A DNA stretch of 64,000 bases from Megasphaera sp. AM44-1BH (GTDB lineage Bacteria; Bacillota; Negativicutes; Veillonellales; Megasphaeraceae): assembly GCF_003467125.1 (NCBI RefSeq), contig NZ_QSFA01000013.1:28245-92244 (forward strand), written 5' to 3'. Positions 16,293-24,952 of the stretch are shown in pieces. The stretch's first letter is position 1. Each line of letters begins with the position of its first letter. The notes beneath the pieces were generated by a model. It was not told where the DNA came from. It made no database searches and saw only the letters and a list, made by a program, of their open reading frames with translations. Position numbers and translations under genes: made by a program.

Positions 16293-16338
16293 ACGGGAGC
16301 CACCCATGAAAACCCCGGTTTTCATGGGTGGCTCCCGT
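16293..16338. terminator. Strong bidirectional terminator, AEC transporter/brnQ
   Basis: A perfect 22-bp stem with a 2-nt loop (ACGGGAGCCACCC ... GGGTGGCTCCCGT) lies between convergent genes. It is followed by TTTG on the plus strand. Confidence 0.9.
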
Positions 16339-16359
16339 TTGTATGTAACTCAGCTATGA

Positions 16360-17709
16360 TCAGACTTCATCTGGTACGGTTTCAGGCTTCTTGAGGATGG
16401 CAGCTGCTATCAGGCCTGCGATGAATCCCGTGAGGGCGAAGATGATCCAGCCAAGGCCGATGGCCTGGAAAGGAACATATGTGTTCATCACATCGGATAA
16501 GGCACCAAGGGGGACGCCGGCTGTTTCCAGTCCGCTGATGAGTGCGGAGAAACAGGTGAAACCTATGGTAGAAATATAGACGATACGATTTCCATTAAAT
16601 ACGTTGTGCATGAATGTCAGGAATATGGTTGCGACCGTAAGAGGATAGAGGAACATCAGGACCGGGATTGCGGTTTTGATGATTGTCAGCAGACCGAAAG
16701 TACCAATCAGGAACGATACAATGGTAAATCCCCGCAGATAAGCCGTGTAACTGATGCGGTCGTAAATTTCATTGAAAAAGGTAGCACATGATGTGAGAAG
16801 GCCGATACTGGTCGATAAGCAGGCGAGCAATACGATGACGGCCAGAAGGAGGGCACCGGCACTGCCAAAGAGGATTTGTGCGCTGTTTGCAAGGACAGGA
16901 GCCCCTGTTTCCAGGATTCCCAGTGCCTGCACACTGGTAGCACCCAGGTCAGCAATGAATACGTAGACAAATCCCAGACATGCTGCTGCAAGGAGACCGG
17001 CTTTGAAAACATCCCGGGTTACTTTCTGTGGTGTATCGGCACCGTTTTCTTTGACAAATTTTATAACCAGAATGGCGAATACGAAGGACCCCATGGCATC
17101 CATCGTACCATACCCGTCAATAAACCCCTGGACAGCGGCCATGCTGGCTGTAGCATAATGTGCCGTTGGAGCCTGAGGAACGCCCATCGGGGTGAGATAG
17201 GATTTTAAAATCAGCATGACGATGGTCAGAAGCAGGCATGGCGTCAGAATTTTGCCGATACGGTCTACCAGCTTGGACGGATTGGCAGAAAGCCAGTAGG
17301 AAATGATAAAGAACAATACCAGGAAGGCCATCATTTCCATATCGGATCCGCCACTGTTCAGGAAAGGCCGTACGGCGATTTCGTATGATACGCTGCCCGT
17401 ACGGGGAATACAGAACCAGGGGCCGATAGTCAGATAGACTACAACGGAGAACACAAGGCCATATTTGAGTCCTACGCGGCTTGCCAGCTGGCGCAGGTCT
17501 TCACAGCCTGAATATCCCATGGCCAATACCCCGGCCAGCGGCAGGCCTACGCCGCTGATGATAAAGCCCAGGACGGACCACCAGACATTATACCCTGCAT
17601 TTTGCCCCATGGATGAGGGGAAAATCAGGTTGCCGGCACCAAAGAATAATGCAAATAGCATAAGACCAATTGCAATGACTCTCGAACTCTGACTGTTACC
17701 TTTACTCAT
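16360..17709 (-). CDS. brnQ: Branched-chain amino acid transport system II carrier protein
   Basis: This 449-residue protein has about twelve membrane segments and matches the LIVCS/BrnQ family of Na+- or H+-coupled leucine, isoleucine and valine carriers. The N-terminal block ALFFGAGNLIFPSSMGQ and LTIGPWFCIPRTGSVSYE are family signatures. The minus-strand start follows GGGAGGT. A likely promoter about 235 bp upstream leaves a long 5' leader with inverted repeats and no T-box motif. Substrate preference among the three amino acids is not visible. Confidence 0.95.
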   Translation of the reverse strand: MSKGNSQSSRVIAIGLMLFALFFGAGNLIFPSSMGQNAGYNVWWSVLGFIISGVGLPLAGVLAMGYSGCEDLRQLASRVGLKYGLVFSVVVYLTIGPWFCIPRTGSVSYEIAVRPFLNSGGSDMEMMAFLVLFFIISYWLSANPSKLVDRIGKILTPCLLLTIVMLILKSYLTPMGVPQAPTAHYATASMAAVQGFIDGYGTMDAMGSFVFAILVIKFVKENGADTPQKVTRDVFKAGLLAAACLGFVYVFIADLGATSVQALGILETGAPVLANSAQILFGSAGALLLAVIVLLACLSTSIGLLTSCATFFNEIYDRISYTAYLRGFTIVSFLIGTFGLLTIIKTAIPVLMFLYPLTVATIFLTFMHNVFNGNRIVYISTIGFTCFSALISGLETAGVPLGALSDVMNTYVPFQAIGLGWIIFALTGFIAGLIAAAILKKPETVPDEV

Positions 17710-17942
17710 ACATCATACCTCCCATCGGATGCGAAGAATGAAAATACGTTCCCTGTGACGGGTATCCTGTATTGTCGGAATCACACATGAGTGAAATGAA
17801 CGGCACACATATAGGCCCAAACTATATATGTGTATTTTCTGCAGATATTTCTCCGGCAGATGTAAAACAATACATGGTACGTAATTTATTTTCCGCTGTT
17901 GTAAATTTTAATCTGTCCATAAAATTTACTTTTTATGGCCTA

Positions 17943-17970
17943 AGTATACCACAAAGAAGAAAAAAATCAA
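17943..17970 (-). promoter_or_regulatory. brnQ promoter (minus strand)
   Basis: On the minus strand, TTGATT (17970-17965), a 16-bp spacer and TATACT (17948-17943). Transcription from here would begin at the CCATAAAA/TTTTATGG hairpin and give a leader of about 225 nt. Confidence 0.55.
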
Positions 17971-18060
17971 CGTCATAAAATTAAAAATATTAATAACAAG
18001 AATGTTAAAAATTAAAATTTGATGAGTAAATGGACGGCTTGTAATGGCTTTGACTGCCTA

Positions 18061-18069
18061 TGATATAAT
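18061..18069 (+). promoter_or_regulatory. Extended -10 for the membrane-protein gene
   Basis: TGA-TATAAT lies 68 bp before the start at 18137. A possible -35 TTGTAA (18039-18044) is 19 bp upstream. Confidence 0.5.
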
Positions 18070-18136
18070 ATATACAAGCTCTATTTAGTAGTTCTATGAC
18101 AGAATCGTATATTTATATGAAAAGGAGTTTCCATAT

Positions 18137-18739
18137 ATGAAAATTAAAAATATTGCTATTCCTATCGTCATCAGCGTATTTTGTCTGACGGCAGCGCCCG
18201 TATTTACCCATACGGATACAGTCTGGGCTGCTAAGGGCGGAATTTCTGTAAGGTCAGCTCCCCGTACGGCACCGGCAATGACGAAACCGGCAGGTAATAC
18301 AGGGAATGCATCACGGCAGACACCGAAACCGGAAGCAGGCACCACCAATACCAGGCAGCAGGCCAGAACGAATACAAACGGAGCTGGCACGGCAGCAACA
18401 TCACAGACTTCCCGGTGGGGGAATACTCTGCGCAATATAGGTTTTCTGGCAGGAGGCATGTTCCTGGGCAGCATGCTGGCAGGTCTCTTAGGCTGGGGCA
18501 GCATGGGAATTTTATCTACCATCCTGGGCCTGTTTATGAATCTCCTCCTGTTTATGGCATTGATTGCCGCTGTGCGCTGGTTGTGGCGTAAGATACGCGG
18601 GACAAATAGTTCAGCCGATGCGTCCTACCGTCGTGGTTATGAGGCGGCTATGCGTGATAAAAATAACAGGCATTCTTATACGATTGACGTGACACCTATG
18701 GACGATACAGAAAATAAGAAGCATGATAAAAAATCATAG
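18137..18739 (+). CDS. Exported/membrane protein of unknown function
   Basis: This 200-residue protein has a signal peptide (about 1-31, ending VWAA), a Thr/Ala/Pro/Gln-rich low-complexity stretch (35-92), two hydrophobic segments (101-121, Gly/Met-rich, and 127-150) and a basic, polar tail. The layout resembles Tim44-like or DUF-type predicted membrane proteins with a glycine-rich hairpin, but I recognise no family with certainty. The ribosome site is AAAAGGAG. It stands alone between brnQ and the 2-hydroxyacid dehydrogenase, with its own promoter. No function is assigned. Confidence 0.7.
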   Translation: MKIKNIAIPIVISVFCLTAAPVFTHTDTVWAAKGGISVRSAPRTAPAMTKPAGNTGNASRQTPKPEAGTTNTRQQARTNTNGAGTAATSQTSRWGNTLRNIGFLAGGMFLGSMLAGLLGWGSMGILSTILGLFMNLLLFMALIAAVRWLWRKIRGTNSSADASYRRGYEAAMRDKNNRHSYTIDVTPMDDTENKKHDKKS

Positions 18740-18938
18740 GAACCGGTATAAAATGCAGCTAACGAAATAAATATTCGTAATTATACGATTAACTTACGAC
18801 CTATACGCATTAAAATTCATTCTTATTTTGAATTGGGAATGATTACTCATTTACAAATCAAAAGGACAGGCCTATCATATACGTATAGAGATTTGTGAAC
18901 TCTGTAACATATTTTCTGTGAGAAAAGAGGAATTTGTC

Positions 18939-19895
18939 ATGAGTATCAAAAAAAGAATCGTTGGTGTTGTCGGATTAGGCCATGTCGGCGCTCATGTTGC
19001 GTATAATCTGGGTATGATGGGTGTTGCTGATGAAGTCAAACTGTGCGATAAAAATGCAGATAAAGTAGCCAGTGAATGCAATGACCTGATGGATGCGGCT
19101 TATTTCATGCCTCACCGTGTCGTATATAAAGTAGTGGATTATGCCGGTCTGGCAGATTGTGATGTCATCGTCAATGCCGTTGGCAAAATTGAATTACTGG
19201 CAACGTTGAATCGCGACAGCGAAATGGAAAATTCTGTCAAAGAAGTAGCCAGCTTTGTGGATAAAATCATGGCTGGCGGGTTCGATGGCATTTTTGTCAA
19301 TATTACGAATCCCTGTGACGTCATTACCGATCTGGTACAGAAACTGAGCGGATTGCCGCGCAACCGCGTATTTGGTACCGGTACCGGCCTTGATTCGTCC
19401 CGCCTCATCAGTGCTATTTCCCAGCAGACAAATCTGGAACATCACTCTTTTACGGCTTTCATGATGGGCGAACACGGCAATGCCCAGATGGTTCCCTGGT
19501 CGCTGATTTCCTTCCATGGCAAACCGCTTTCCGAACTGAAAGGCGATCCGCGTTTTGATTTTGATCATGAAGAAATGACGAAACGCGTCATCAACGGTGC
19601 TTGGACTACCTTTAAAGGGAAAAAATGCACGGAATATGGTGTAGCCGCTACGGGTGCTACCGTAGTCCGTTCCATTTTGCATGATGAAAAGAAGATTATG
19701 CCTGTCAGTGCTTATCTCGACGGCGAATATGGTGAAACAGGCATTTATTGCGGTATTCCTGCTGTCGTCGGTGCCAATGGGGTAGAACAGGTCATGGAAT
19801 ACACACTGACAGATGATGAAAAAGCAGAATTCAAACGTTGCTGCGATGCTATCCGTGGCAATATTGCCAAAGCGGAACAGTTCTGGAAGAAATAA
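18939..19895 (+). CDS. L-2-hydroxyacid dehydrogenase (lactate / 2-hydroxyisocaproate type)
   Basis: This 318-residue NAD-dependent enzyme belongs to the LDH/MDH superfamily: Rossmann start VVGLGHVGAHVAYNLG, NITNPCDVIT, substrate-binding Arg in GLDSSRL, and catalytic His in GEHGNAQ. The active-site loop IELLATLNRD differs from classical LDH (usually near GARQ.GE), and GEHGN replaces GEHGD. Both point toward L-2-hydroxyisocaproate dehydrogenase-like members that accept branched 2-keto acids. The role is therefore lactate metabolism or reduction of 2-keto acids from Leu/Ile/Val; brnQ is nearby. The ATG at 18939 follows AGAGGAAT; an in-frame GTG at 18918 overlaps that region. Confidence 0.9.
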   Translation: MSIKKRIVGVVGLGHVGAHVAYNLGMMGVADEVKLCDKNADKVASECNDLMDAAYFMPHRVVYKVVDYAGLADCDVIVNAVGKIELLATLNRDSEMENSVKEVASFVDKIMAGGFDGIFVNITNPCDVITDLVQKLSGLPRNRVFGTGTGLDSSRLISAISQQTNLEHHSFTAFMMGEHGNAQMVPWSLISFHGKPLSELKGDPRFDFDHEEMTKRVINGAWTTFKGKKCTEYGVAATGATVVRSILHDEKKIMPVSAYLDGEYGETGIYCGIPAVVGANGVEQVMEYTLTDDEKAEFKRCCDAIRGNIAKAEQFWKK

Positions 19896-19922
19896 ATCGT
19901 TCCCTGGATAAAAAGTGAATAT

Positions 19923-19976
19923 GACCAGCCGGCTGTCCTGTCTCTTTTTAAGATGACGGACAGCTGGTTTTGTTTT
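19923..19976 (+). terminator. Terminator after the 2-hydroxyacid dehydrogenase
   Basis: GCTGTCC (19932-19938) pairs with GGACAGC (19958-19964), extended by ACCAG/TGGT, then TTTTGTTTT. Confidence 0.75.
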
Positions 19977-19978
19977 AC

Positions 19979-20009
19979 TTGACTTTGAGCAGGCTCCATG
20001 TGATATGAT
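19979..20009 (+). promoter_or_regulatory. Promoter of the DUF362 gene
   Basis: TTGACT (19979-19984), a 19-bp spacer, and extended -10 TGA-TATGAT (20004-20009). Confidence 0.45.
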
Positions 20010-20059
20010 AATGATGTTGTAATATAGTTATGATGTGTATTGTATGACAGGAGGGCAAT

Positions 20060-21184
20060 ATGGAAAAAGCAAAAGTATATTTTACAGATTTCCGCTGTAA
20101 AGTAGGTACCAATAATCTGATGAAGCTGCAGAAACTCTGCCGTCGTGCCGGCATTGGCAATATTGACATGGAGGGAAAATTCGTTGCTATCAAGATGCAT
20201 TTCGGCGAACTGGGCTGTCTGGCATCTATCCGTCCCCAGTATGTCAAGGCTGTAGCAGATCTGGTGAAAGAATTGGGAGGTAAGCCATTTCTTACGGACT
20301 GTAACACGCTCTATCCGGGCAGCCGCAAGCACGCACTGGAACATATGGACTGTGCCAATCTCAACGGGTATAATACGGTGACGACGGGCTGTCAGATTAT
20401 CATCGCGGATGGGCTGCGTGGTACCGATGAAGTAGAAGTTCCCGTGAAAAACGGACAATACGTACAGAATGCCAAAATCGGACGGGCCGTCATGGATGCC
20501 GATGTCTTTATCAGCCTGGCTCATTTCAAGGGACATGAATCGACCGGGTTTGGCGGTGCTATAAAAAATATCGGCATGGGCTGTGGCAGCCGGGCCGGTA
20601 AGATGGAACAGCATTCGTCGGGCAAACCGAAGGTTATTGAAGAAAATTGCCGCAACTGTCACCGCTGTGCCAAAGAATGCGGATCCGATGCCATTACATA
20701 CGAAAATGATGTAGCTCATATCAATGAAGAACTCTGCAAAGGTTGTGGACGCTGCATCGGGGCCTGTGCTTTTGATGCCATCCAGGCAGTACAGTGGGAT
20801 GCCAATGATAAATTGGACCGTAAGATGGCAGAATATGCCCAGGCTGTCTGCCAGGACCGGCCATGTTTCCATATCAATCTTGTCATGGATATTTCACCGA
20901 ACTGCGACTGCCATGCTGAAAATGATGCTCCTATCCTGCCGGACATCGGCATGTTTGCTTCCTTTGATCCGGTAGCACTGGATCAGGCCTGTGTCGATGC
21001 CTGCCAGAAGCAACAGCCTCTTCCCAATAGCCAGTTATCGGATAATCTGGCTAAACCAGACTGGCATCATCATCACGATCATTTCCTTGACAGCAATCCC
21101 CGTGTCAATTGGAATGAAACGCTGGTACACGCAGAAGAAATTGGTCTCGGTACGCGTCAGTATGAATTAGTCGTCGTAAAATAA
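20060..21184 (+). CDS. DUF362 domain protein with two 4Fe-4S clusters
   Basis: This 374-residue cytoplasmic protein has the DUF362 fold (KMHFGELG, TDCNTLYPGSR, SLAHFKGHESTGFGGAIKNIGMGCG). Two ferredoxin cluster motifs are inserted, CRNCHRCAKEC (about 198-208) and CKGCGRCIGAC (about 226-236). The last third contains a Cys/His pair in CDCHAEN and an unusual HHHHDH run. The family is common in anaerobes and annotated as ferredoxin-like; its reaction is unknown. The ribosome site is AGGAGGG. It has its own promoter and terminator. Confidence 0.9.
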   Translation: MEKAKVYFTDFRCKVGTNNLMKLQKLCRRAGIGNIDMEGKFVAIKMHFGELGCLASIRPQYVKAVADLVKELGGKPFLTDCNTLYPGSRKHALEHMDCANLNGYNTVTTGCQIIIADGLRGTDEVEVPVKNGQYVQNAKIGRAVMDADVFISLAHFKGHESTGFGGAIKNIGMGCGSRAGKMEQHSSGKPKVIEENCRNCHRCAKECGSDAITYENDVAHINEELCKGCGRCIGACAFDAIQAVQWDANDKLDRKMAEYAQAVCQDRPCFHINLVMDISPNCDCHAENDAPILPDIGMFASFDPVALDQACVDACQKQQPLPNSQLSDNLAKPDWHHHHDHFLDSNPRVNWNETLVHAEEIGLGTRQYELVVVK

Positions 21185-21210
21185 GACGTTTCTGAAACTA
21201 CATAGGTGCA

Positions 21211-21262
21211 AGAGGGTTGTGACAAAATGGGTAATATACTCATGGGCCGCAGCCCTCTTTTT
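21211..21262 (+). terminator. Terminator after the DUF362 gene
   Basis: AGAGGGTTGTG (21211-21221) pairs with CGCAGCCCTCT (two G-U pairs) across a long loop, then TTTTT. Confidence 0.8.
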
Positions 21263-21350
21263 CATGTCCCTTATACTGGATAACCATTCTCAAATATGAT
21301 ATTATATATAAGATATGTGAAAAGTAATACGTCATAGCAGGAGGAGAGAC

Positions 21351-22004
21351 ATGTTCAGACATGTATTGTTTGATTTAGATGGGACACTGACTGATTCAAA
21401 AGAAGGAATCATAAAGTCTGTAGAGTACGCTCTGCTGAAACTGGGGGAATCCACAGAAGGACGGCTGGACCAGCATATTGTCGTCGGTCCGCCCATGATG
21501 ACGACATTCACCCAGGTGTATGGGTTTTCTGAAGAAAAGGCAAGGCATCTGTATAATACATTCCAGGAACGGTATGGAACCAAAGGCCGTTTTGAAAATC
21601 ATCCGTTTCCGGGAATCCTGACTCTGCTGGATCAATTGAAGGAAGCCGGTATCAAGTCGTATGTCGCTACGTCCAAACCGACCGTACATGCCAGGGCTAT
21701 ATGTGAAAAATTCGGCATCAGCCAGCGGGTGGAGCTCGTTGCCGGCAGTACGCTGGGTGGCAGTGAAACCAAAGCCGATGTCATCCAACAGGTTCTCGAT
21801 ACGATAGGGCCACAGGCAGAAGGACAAGCGGTCATGGTAGGTGACCGGAAGTATGATGTCATCGGCGCCAGAGAAAAACATCTGCCGGTTATTCTGGTCG
21901 GGTTCGGGTATGGAAGCAAGGCTGAACAGGAAGCCTATCCGCCTGATTACTTTGCTCCTGATGTGGCAGCACTGGGCAATATTATTCTTCATACACATTC
22001 GTAA
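21351..22004 (+). CDS. HAD-superfamily hydrolase (phosphoglycolate phosphatase-like)
   Basis: This 217-residue HAD phosphatase has all core motifs: DLDGTLTDS (I, Asp nucleophile near residue 9), ATSKP (II), a lysine in GSETKADV (III) and VGDRKYDVIGAR (IV), with a helical C1 cap. Gph-like and 5'-nucleotidase-like HAD enzymes share this layout and the substrate cannot be read. The ribosome site is GGAGGAGAG. The M16C peptidase gene follows after 14 bp, so the two are probably co-transcribed. Confidence 0.9.
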   Translation: MFRHVLFDLDGTLTDSKEGIIKSVEYALLKLGESTEGRLDQHIVVGPPMMTTFTQVYGFSEEKARHLYNTFQERYGTKGRFENHPFPGILTLLDQLKEAGIKSYVATSKPTVHARAICEKFGISQRVELVAGSTLGGSETKADVIQQVLDTIGPQAEGQAVMVGDRKYDVIGAREKHLPVILVGFGYGSKAEQEAYPPDYFAPDVAALGNIILHTHS

Positions 22005-22018
22005 TAGGAGGTCTTTTT

Positions 22019-24940
22019 ATGACGCTGCAAATACAAGATATGATCCACGGGTTCCGTATAGACCGGTCCGTTTACGTCAAGGAGCTGGACAGTCAGGCTT
22101 ATGAAATGACTCATGTCCAGTCCGGGGCGCGCGTTCTGTACATCAAGAATACAGATGACAATAAGGTATTTTCCATTTCGTTTCGTACAACGCCTTCAGA
22201 CAGTACGGGTGTGCCCCATATCTGCGAACATTCCACGTTGTGCGGCTCCCGGAAATTTCCTTTGAAGGAACCGTTTGTAGAACTGGTCAAGGGATCACTC
22301 AACACATTTCTCAATGCCATGACATTCCCTGATAAGACTATGTATCCTGTGGCCAGCCGCAATGCCAAAGATTTCCATAATCTCATGGACGTATATCTGG
22401 ATGCCGTCTTTTTCCCAAATATGCTGAACGATGACCAGGTACTGATGCAGGAAGGATGGCATTATGAAATGGATAGTCCGGAAGCTCCTCTGACCTATAG
22501 CGGCGTCGTGTACAATGAAATGAAAGGTGTGTTTTCTTCTCCTGACTCGCTTCTGGAACGGCATGTCATGGAAAACCTGTTTCCTGATACGACTTATGGC
22601 GTCGAATCTGGCGGAGATCCCGACGATATCCCGAATCTGACACAGGCGGCGTTTACTGCCTTTCATAAGGCTTACTATCATCCGTCCAACAGCTACATTT
22701 TTCTTTATGGGGACATGGATATCGACAGTACGCTGGATTTTATTGATGGTGAGTACCTCAGCAAATTTCATGCGGCACATATCGATTCGGCAATAAAAAG
22801 ACAACCCTGCCCGGGCAGCTGCGTCCGGACCTATCCGTATGGCATTGCTTCAGAAGAAAAGACACAGCAGAAGACCCTGCACAGCCTGACCTATGTCATT
22901 GATGATGCATTAGATACGACGCTGGCACTGGCTTTCAAGGTGCTGACATATGTTCTGCTCCAGTCTCCGGCAGCCCCCCTGAAAAAGGCTCTCGTTGATG
23001 CTGGTACCGGCCGCGATGTATCCGGTGATTTCCAGGATGGCATCCTGCAGCCGTTATGGGGGATTTCTATCAATGGTTCAGACCCGGATAAGCAGGATAA
23101 AATCCTGCCGGTAGTCCGCAAGGTCCTTACGGAAATGGTCCATAATGGGATAGACAAAACGCTCCTGACCGGTGCGCTGAACCGCATTGAGTTCACACTG
23201 CGGGAAGCCGATTTTTCCGGCCGCCCCAAAGGATTGATTTATGGCATCCGCTGCATGGATACCTGGCTGTATGACAAGGACCCGCTGGCTTCCCTGCAAT
23301 ATGAAGACGCATTGCAGGTCCTCCGGAAAGGTATTGACAATGGGTATTATGAATCTCTTATCCAGAAGTATATACTGGATAATCCCTATTATGCGCTTAT
23401 CACGCTGGTCCCTGAACCGGGCCTGACGGAAAAACATGACCAGGCTGTGGCAGACAGGCTGGCAGCCTATAAAAAGACCTTATCTGCCGAAGAGATACAG
23501 CATATCGTTGAGGCTTCCAGAGCATTGAAAAAAAGACAGGCGACGCCCGATTCTCCCGAAGCGTTACTGACCATTCCTACGCTTTCCCGGGATGATCTGG
23601 AACATAAGGCAGAAGAAGTAGAAATGCACATTGCACAGGAAGATGGCATTACCGTATGCCATGTACCAGATCATACGAATGGCATCACCTATGTCAATGC
23701 GTATTTTGATCTTCATGGTTTGACACAGGAAGAAATTTCCTATGTATATCTTCTCAGTGATCTTCTGGGAGACATGGATACGAAAAAACATACGTATGGT
23801 GAACTGGCTTCTCTTATCGATTTATATACCGGTGGCATCGATTACGCCGTATCCGCTTTTTCCGATTGTGAAGATAATACAAGCTACATGCCTGTCTTTA
23901 AAATGACGGCAAAAGTACTGAGTCAGAATCTGTCTGAACTGATCCGTCTGTTGCGGGAAATTACGACAGATACACAGTTTACCAATGGCGACCGTCTCAT
24001 TGAACTGGTGGAAGAAGCCAAAGCGGGATGGGATATGGATGCTTTCCGCCGGGGACATACGCTGGTCATGCACCGCGTTTTGTCTTATGTATCCCCTGTA
24101 GAAGGATTCTGCGATGCCGGTGAATTTTCTTATTATGAATTTATCAGCCGGATTGCCGCCCGGATCAGAACGGAAACGGCTGATACGGCTGCTAAGCTTC
24201 AGCATGTCATGAAAAAGGTCTTTACCCGTGCAGCCATGACTCTTGAAATAACCGGCAATACGGAAGATTATCAGCATGTCGTGCGATTGTTGCCCGACTG
24301 GACACAGGAACTGCCCCAGGGAGAAAAAAGGACGGACCTCTGCAGCCTGGGCGGACAGCGCAAAAATGAAGGTATCATGACAAGCGGAAAAGTACAGTAT
24401 GTAGCCAAAGGTGGGAATTTCCGCCGTCATGGCTTTGCGTATACTGGTTCTATGATGGTTCTGGATACTATTTTACAGTATGGATATCTCTGGACAAAGA
24501 TTCGTGTCCAGGGCGGCGCTTATGGAGCCTTTACCCATTTTTATGGGAATGGCGATATGGTGTTCTGCTCGTATCGTGACCCCAATCTGGAAAGCAGTGT
24601 CAAAGCGTATGATGATCTGGCAGATTATCTGGAACAGTTCGATGTTCCGGACCGGGAAATGACGAAGTATGTCATCGGAACGCTGAGCCGTATTGATATC
24701 CCCCTGACACCGTCTCTCCGGGGGGATAAAGCAATGAACCGCTATTTTTCCCACACAACGCAGGCATTGGTCCAGCAGCGCCGGGATCAGCTCCTGCAGA
24801 CATCGGCTGCTGATATCCGGGCTCTGGCACCGCTGGTGCGTGCTGTCATGAATGATAATTGTCTGTGCGTGATGGGTGGAGAAGGAAAAATCAAGGAAGC
24901 GGCTGCCTTGTTTGACAACCTCGTTTCCTTACCGGATTAG
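22019..24940 (+). CDS. M16C family zinc metallopeptidase (presequence-protease type)
   Basis: This 973-residue peptidase has the inverted zinc motif HICEH (H67, E70, H71) in GVPHICEHSTLCGSRKFPLKEP, followed by NAMTFPDKTMYPVASRN. That is the pattern of the PreP/Cym1 subfamily M16C, with the associated central and C-terminal domains. Members degrade unstructured peptides inside a closed chamber. No signal peptide is present, so it is cytoplasmic. Strong AGGAGGT site. It sits between the HAD gene and gluQ in a likely three-gene unit. Confidence 0.93.
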   Translation: MTLQIQDMIHGFRIDRSVYVKELDSQAYEMTHVQSGARVLYIKNTDDNKVFSISFRTTPSDSTGVPHICEHSTLCGSRKFPLKEPFVELVKGSLNTFLNAMTFPDKTMYPVASRNAKDFHNLMDVYLDAVFFPNMLNDDQVLMQEGWHYEMDSPEAPLTYSGVVYNEMKGVFSSPDSLLERHVMENLFPDTTYGVESGGDPDDIPNLTQAAFTAFHKAYYHPSNSYIFLYGDMDIDSTLDFIDGEYLSKFHAAHIDSAIKRQPCPGSCVRTYPYGIASEEKTQQKTLHSLTYVIDDALDTTLALAFKVLTYVLLQSPAAPLKKALVDAGTGRDVSGDFQDGILQPLWGISINGSDPDKQDKILPVVRKVLTEMVHNGIDKTLLTGALNRIEFTLREADFSGRPKGLIYGIRCMDTWLYDKDPLASLQYEDALQVLRKGIDNGYYESLIQKYILDNPYYALITLVPEPGLTEKHDQAVADRLAAYKKTLSAEEIQHIVEASRALKKRQATPDSPEALLTIPTLSRDDLEHKAEEVEMHIAQEDGITVCHVPDHTNGITYVNAYFDLHGLTQEEISYVYLLSDLLGDMDTKKHTYGELASLIDLYTGGIDYAVSAFSDCEDNTSYMPVFKMTAKVLSQNLSELIRLLREITTDTQFTNGDRLIELVEEAKAGWDMDAFRRGHTLVMHRVLSYVSPVEGFCDAGEFSYYEFISRIAARIRTETADTAAKLQHVMKKVFTRAAMTLEITGNTEDYQHVVRLLPDWTQELPQGEKRTDLCSLGGQRKNEGIMTSGKVQYVAKGGNFRRHGFAYTGSMMVLDTILQYGYLWTKIRVQGGAYGAFTHFYGNGDMVFCSYRDPNLESSVKAYDDLADYLEQFDVPDREMTKYVIGTLSRIDIPLTPSLRGDKAMNRYFSHTTQALVQQRRDQLLQTSAADIRALAPLVRAVMNDNCLCVMGGEGKIKEAAALFDNLVSLPD

Positions 24941-24952
24941 GATGTGAATTAT

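Larger units (their letters stand above)
17710..18136. other. 427-bp intergenic region with divergent promoters and brnQ leader
   Basis: No gene is visible. It holds a brnQ promoter on the minus strand, two inverted repeats in the brnQ leader (17805-17833, 9-bp arms around ACACATATA; 17917-17938, CCATAAAA with TTTTATGG), a very AT-rich stretch (17941-18030), and an extended -10 (18061-18069) for the plus-strand gene at 18137. I looked for T-box, lysine and leucine-leader features in the brnQ leader and saw none. Confidence 0.6.
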
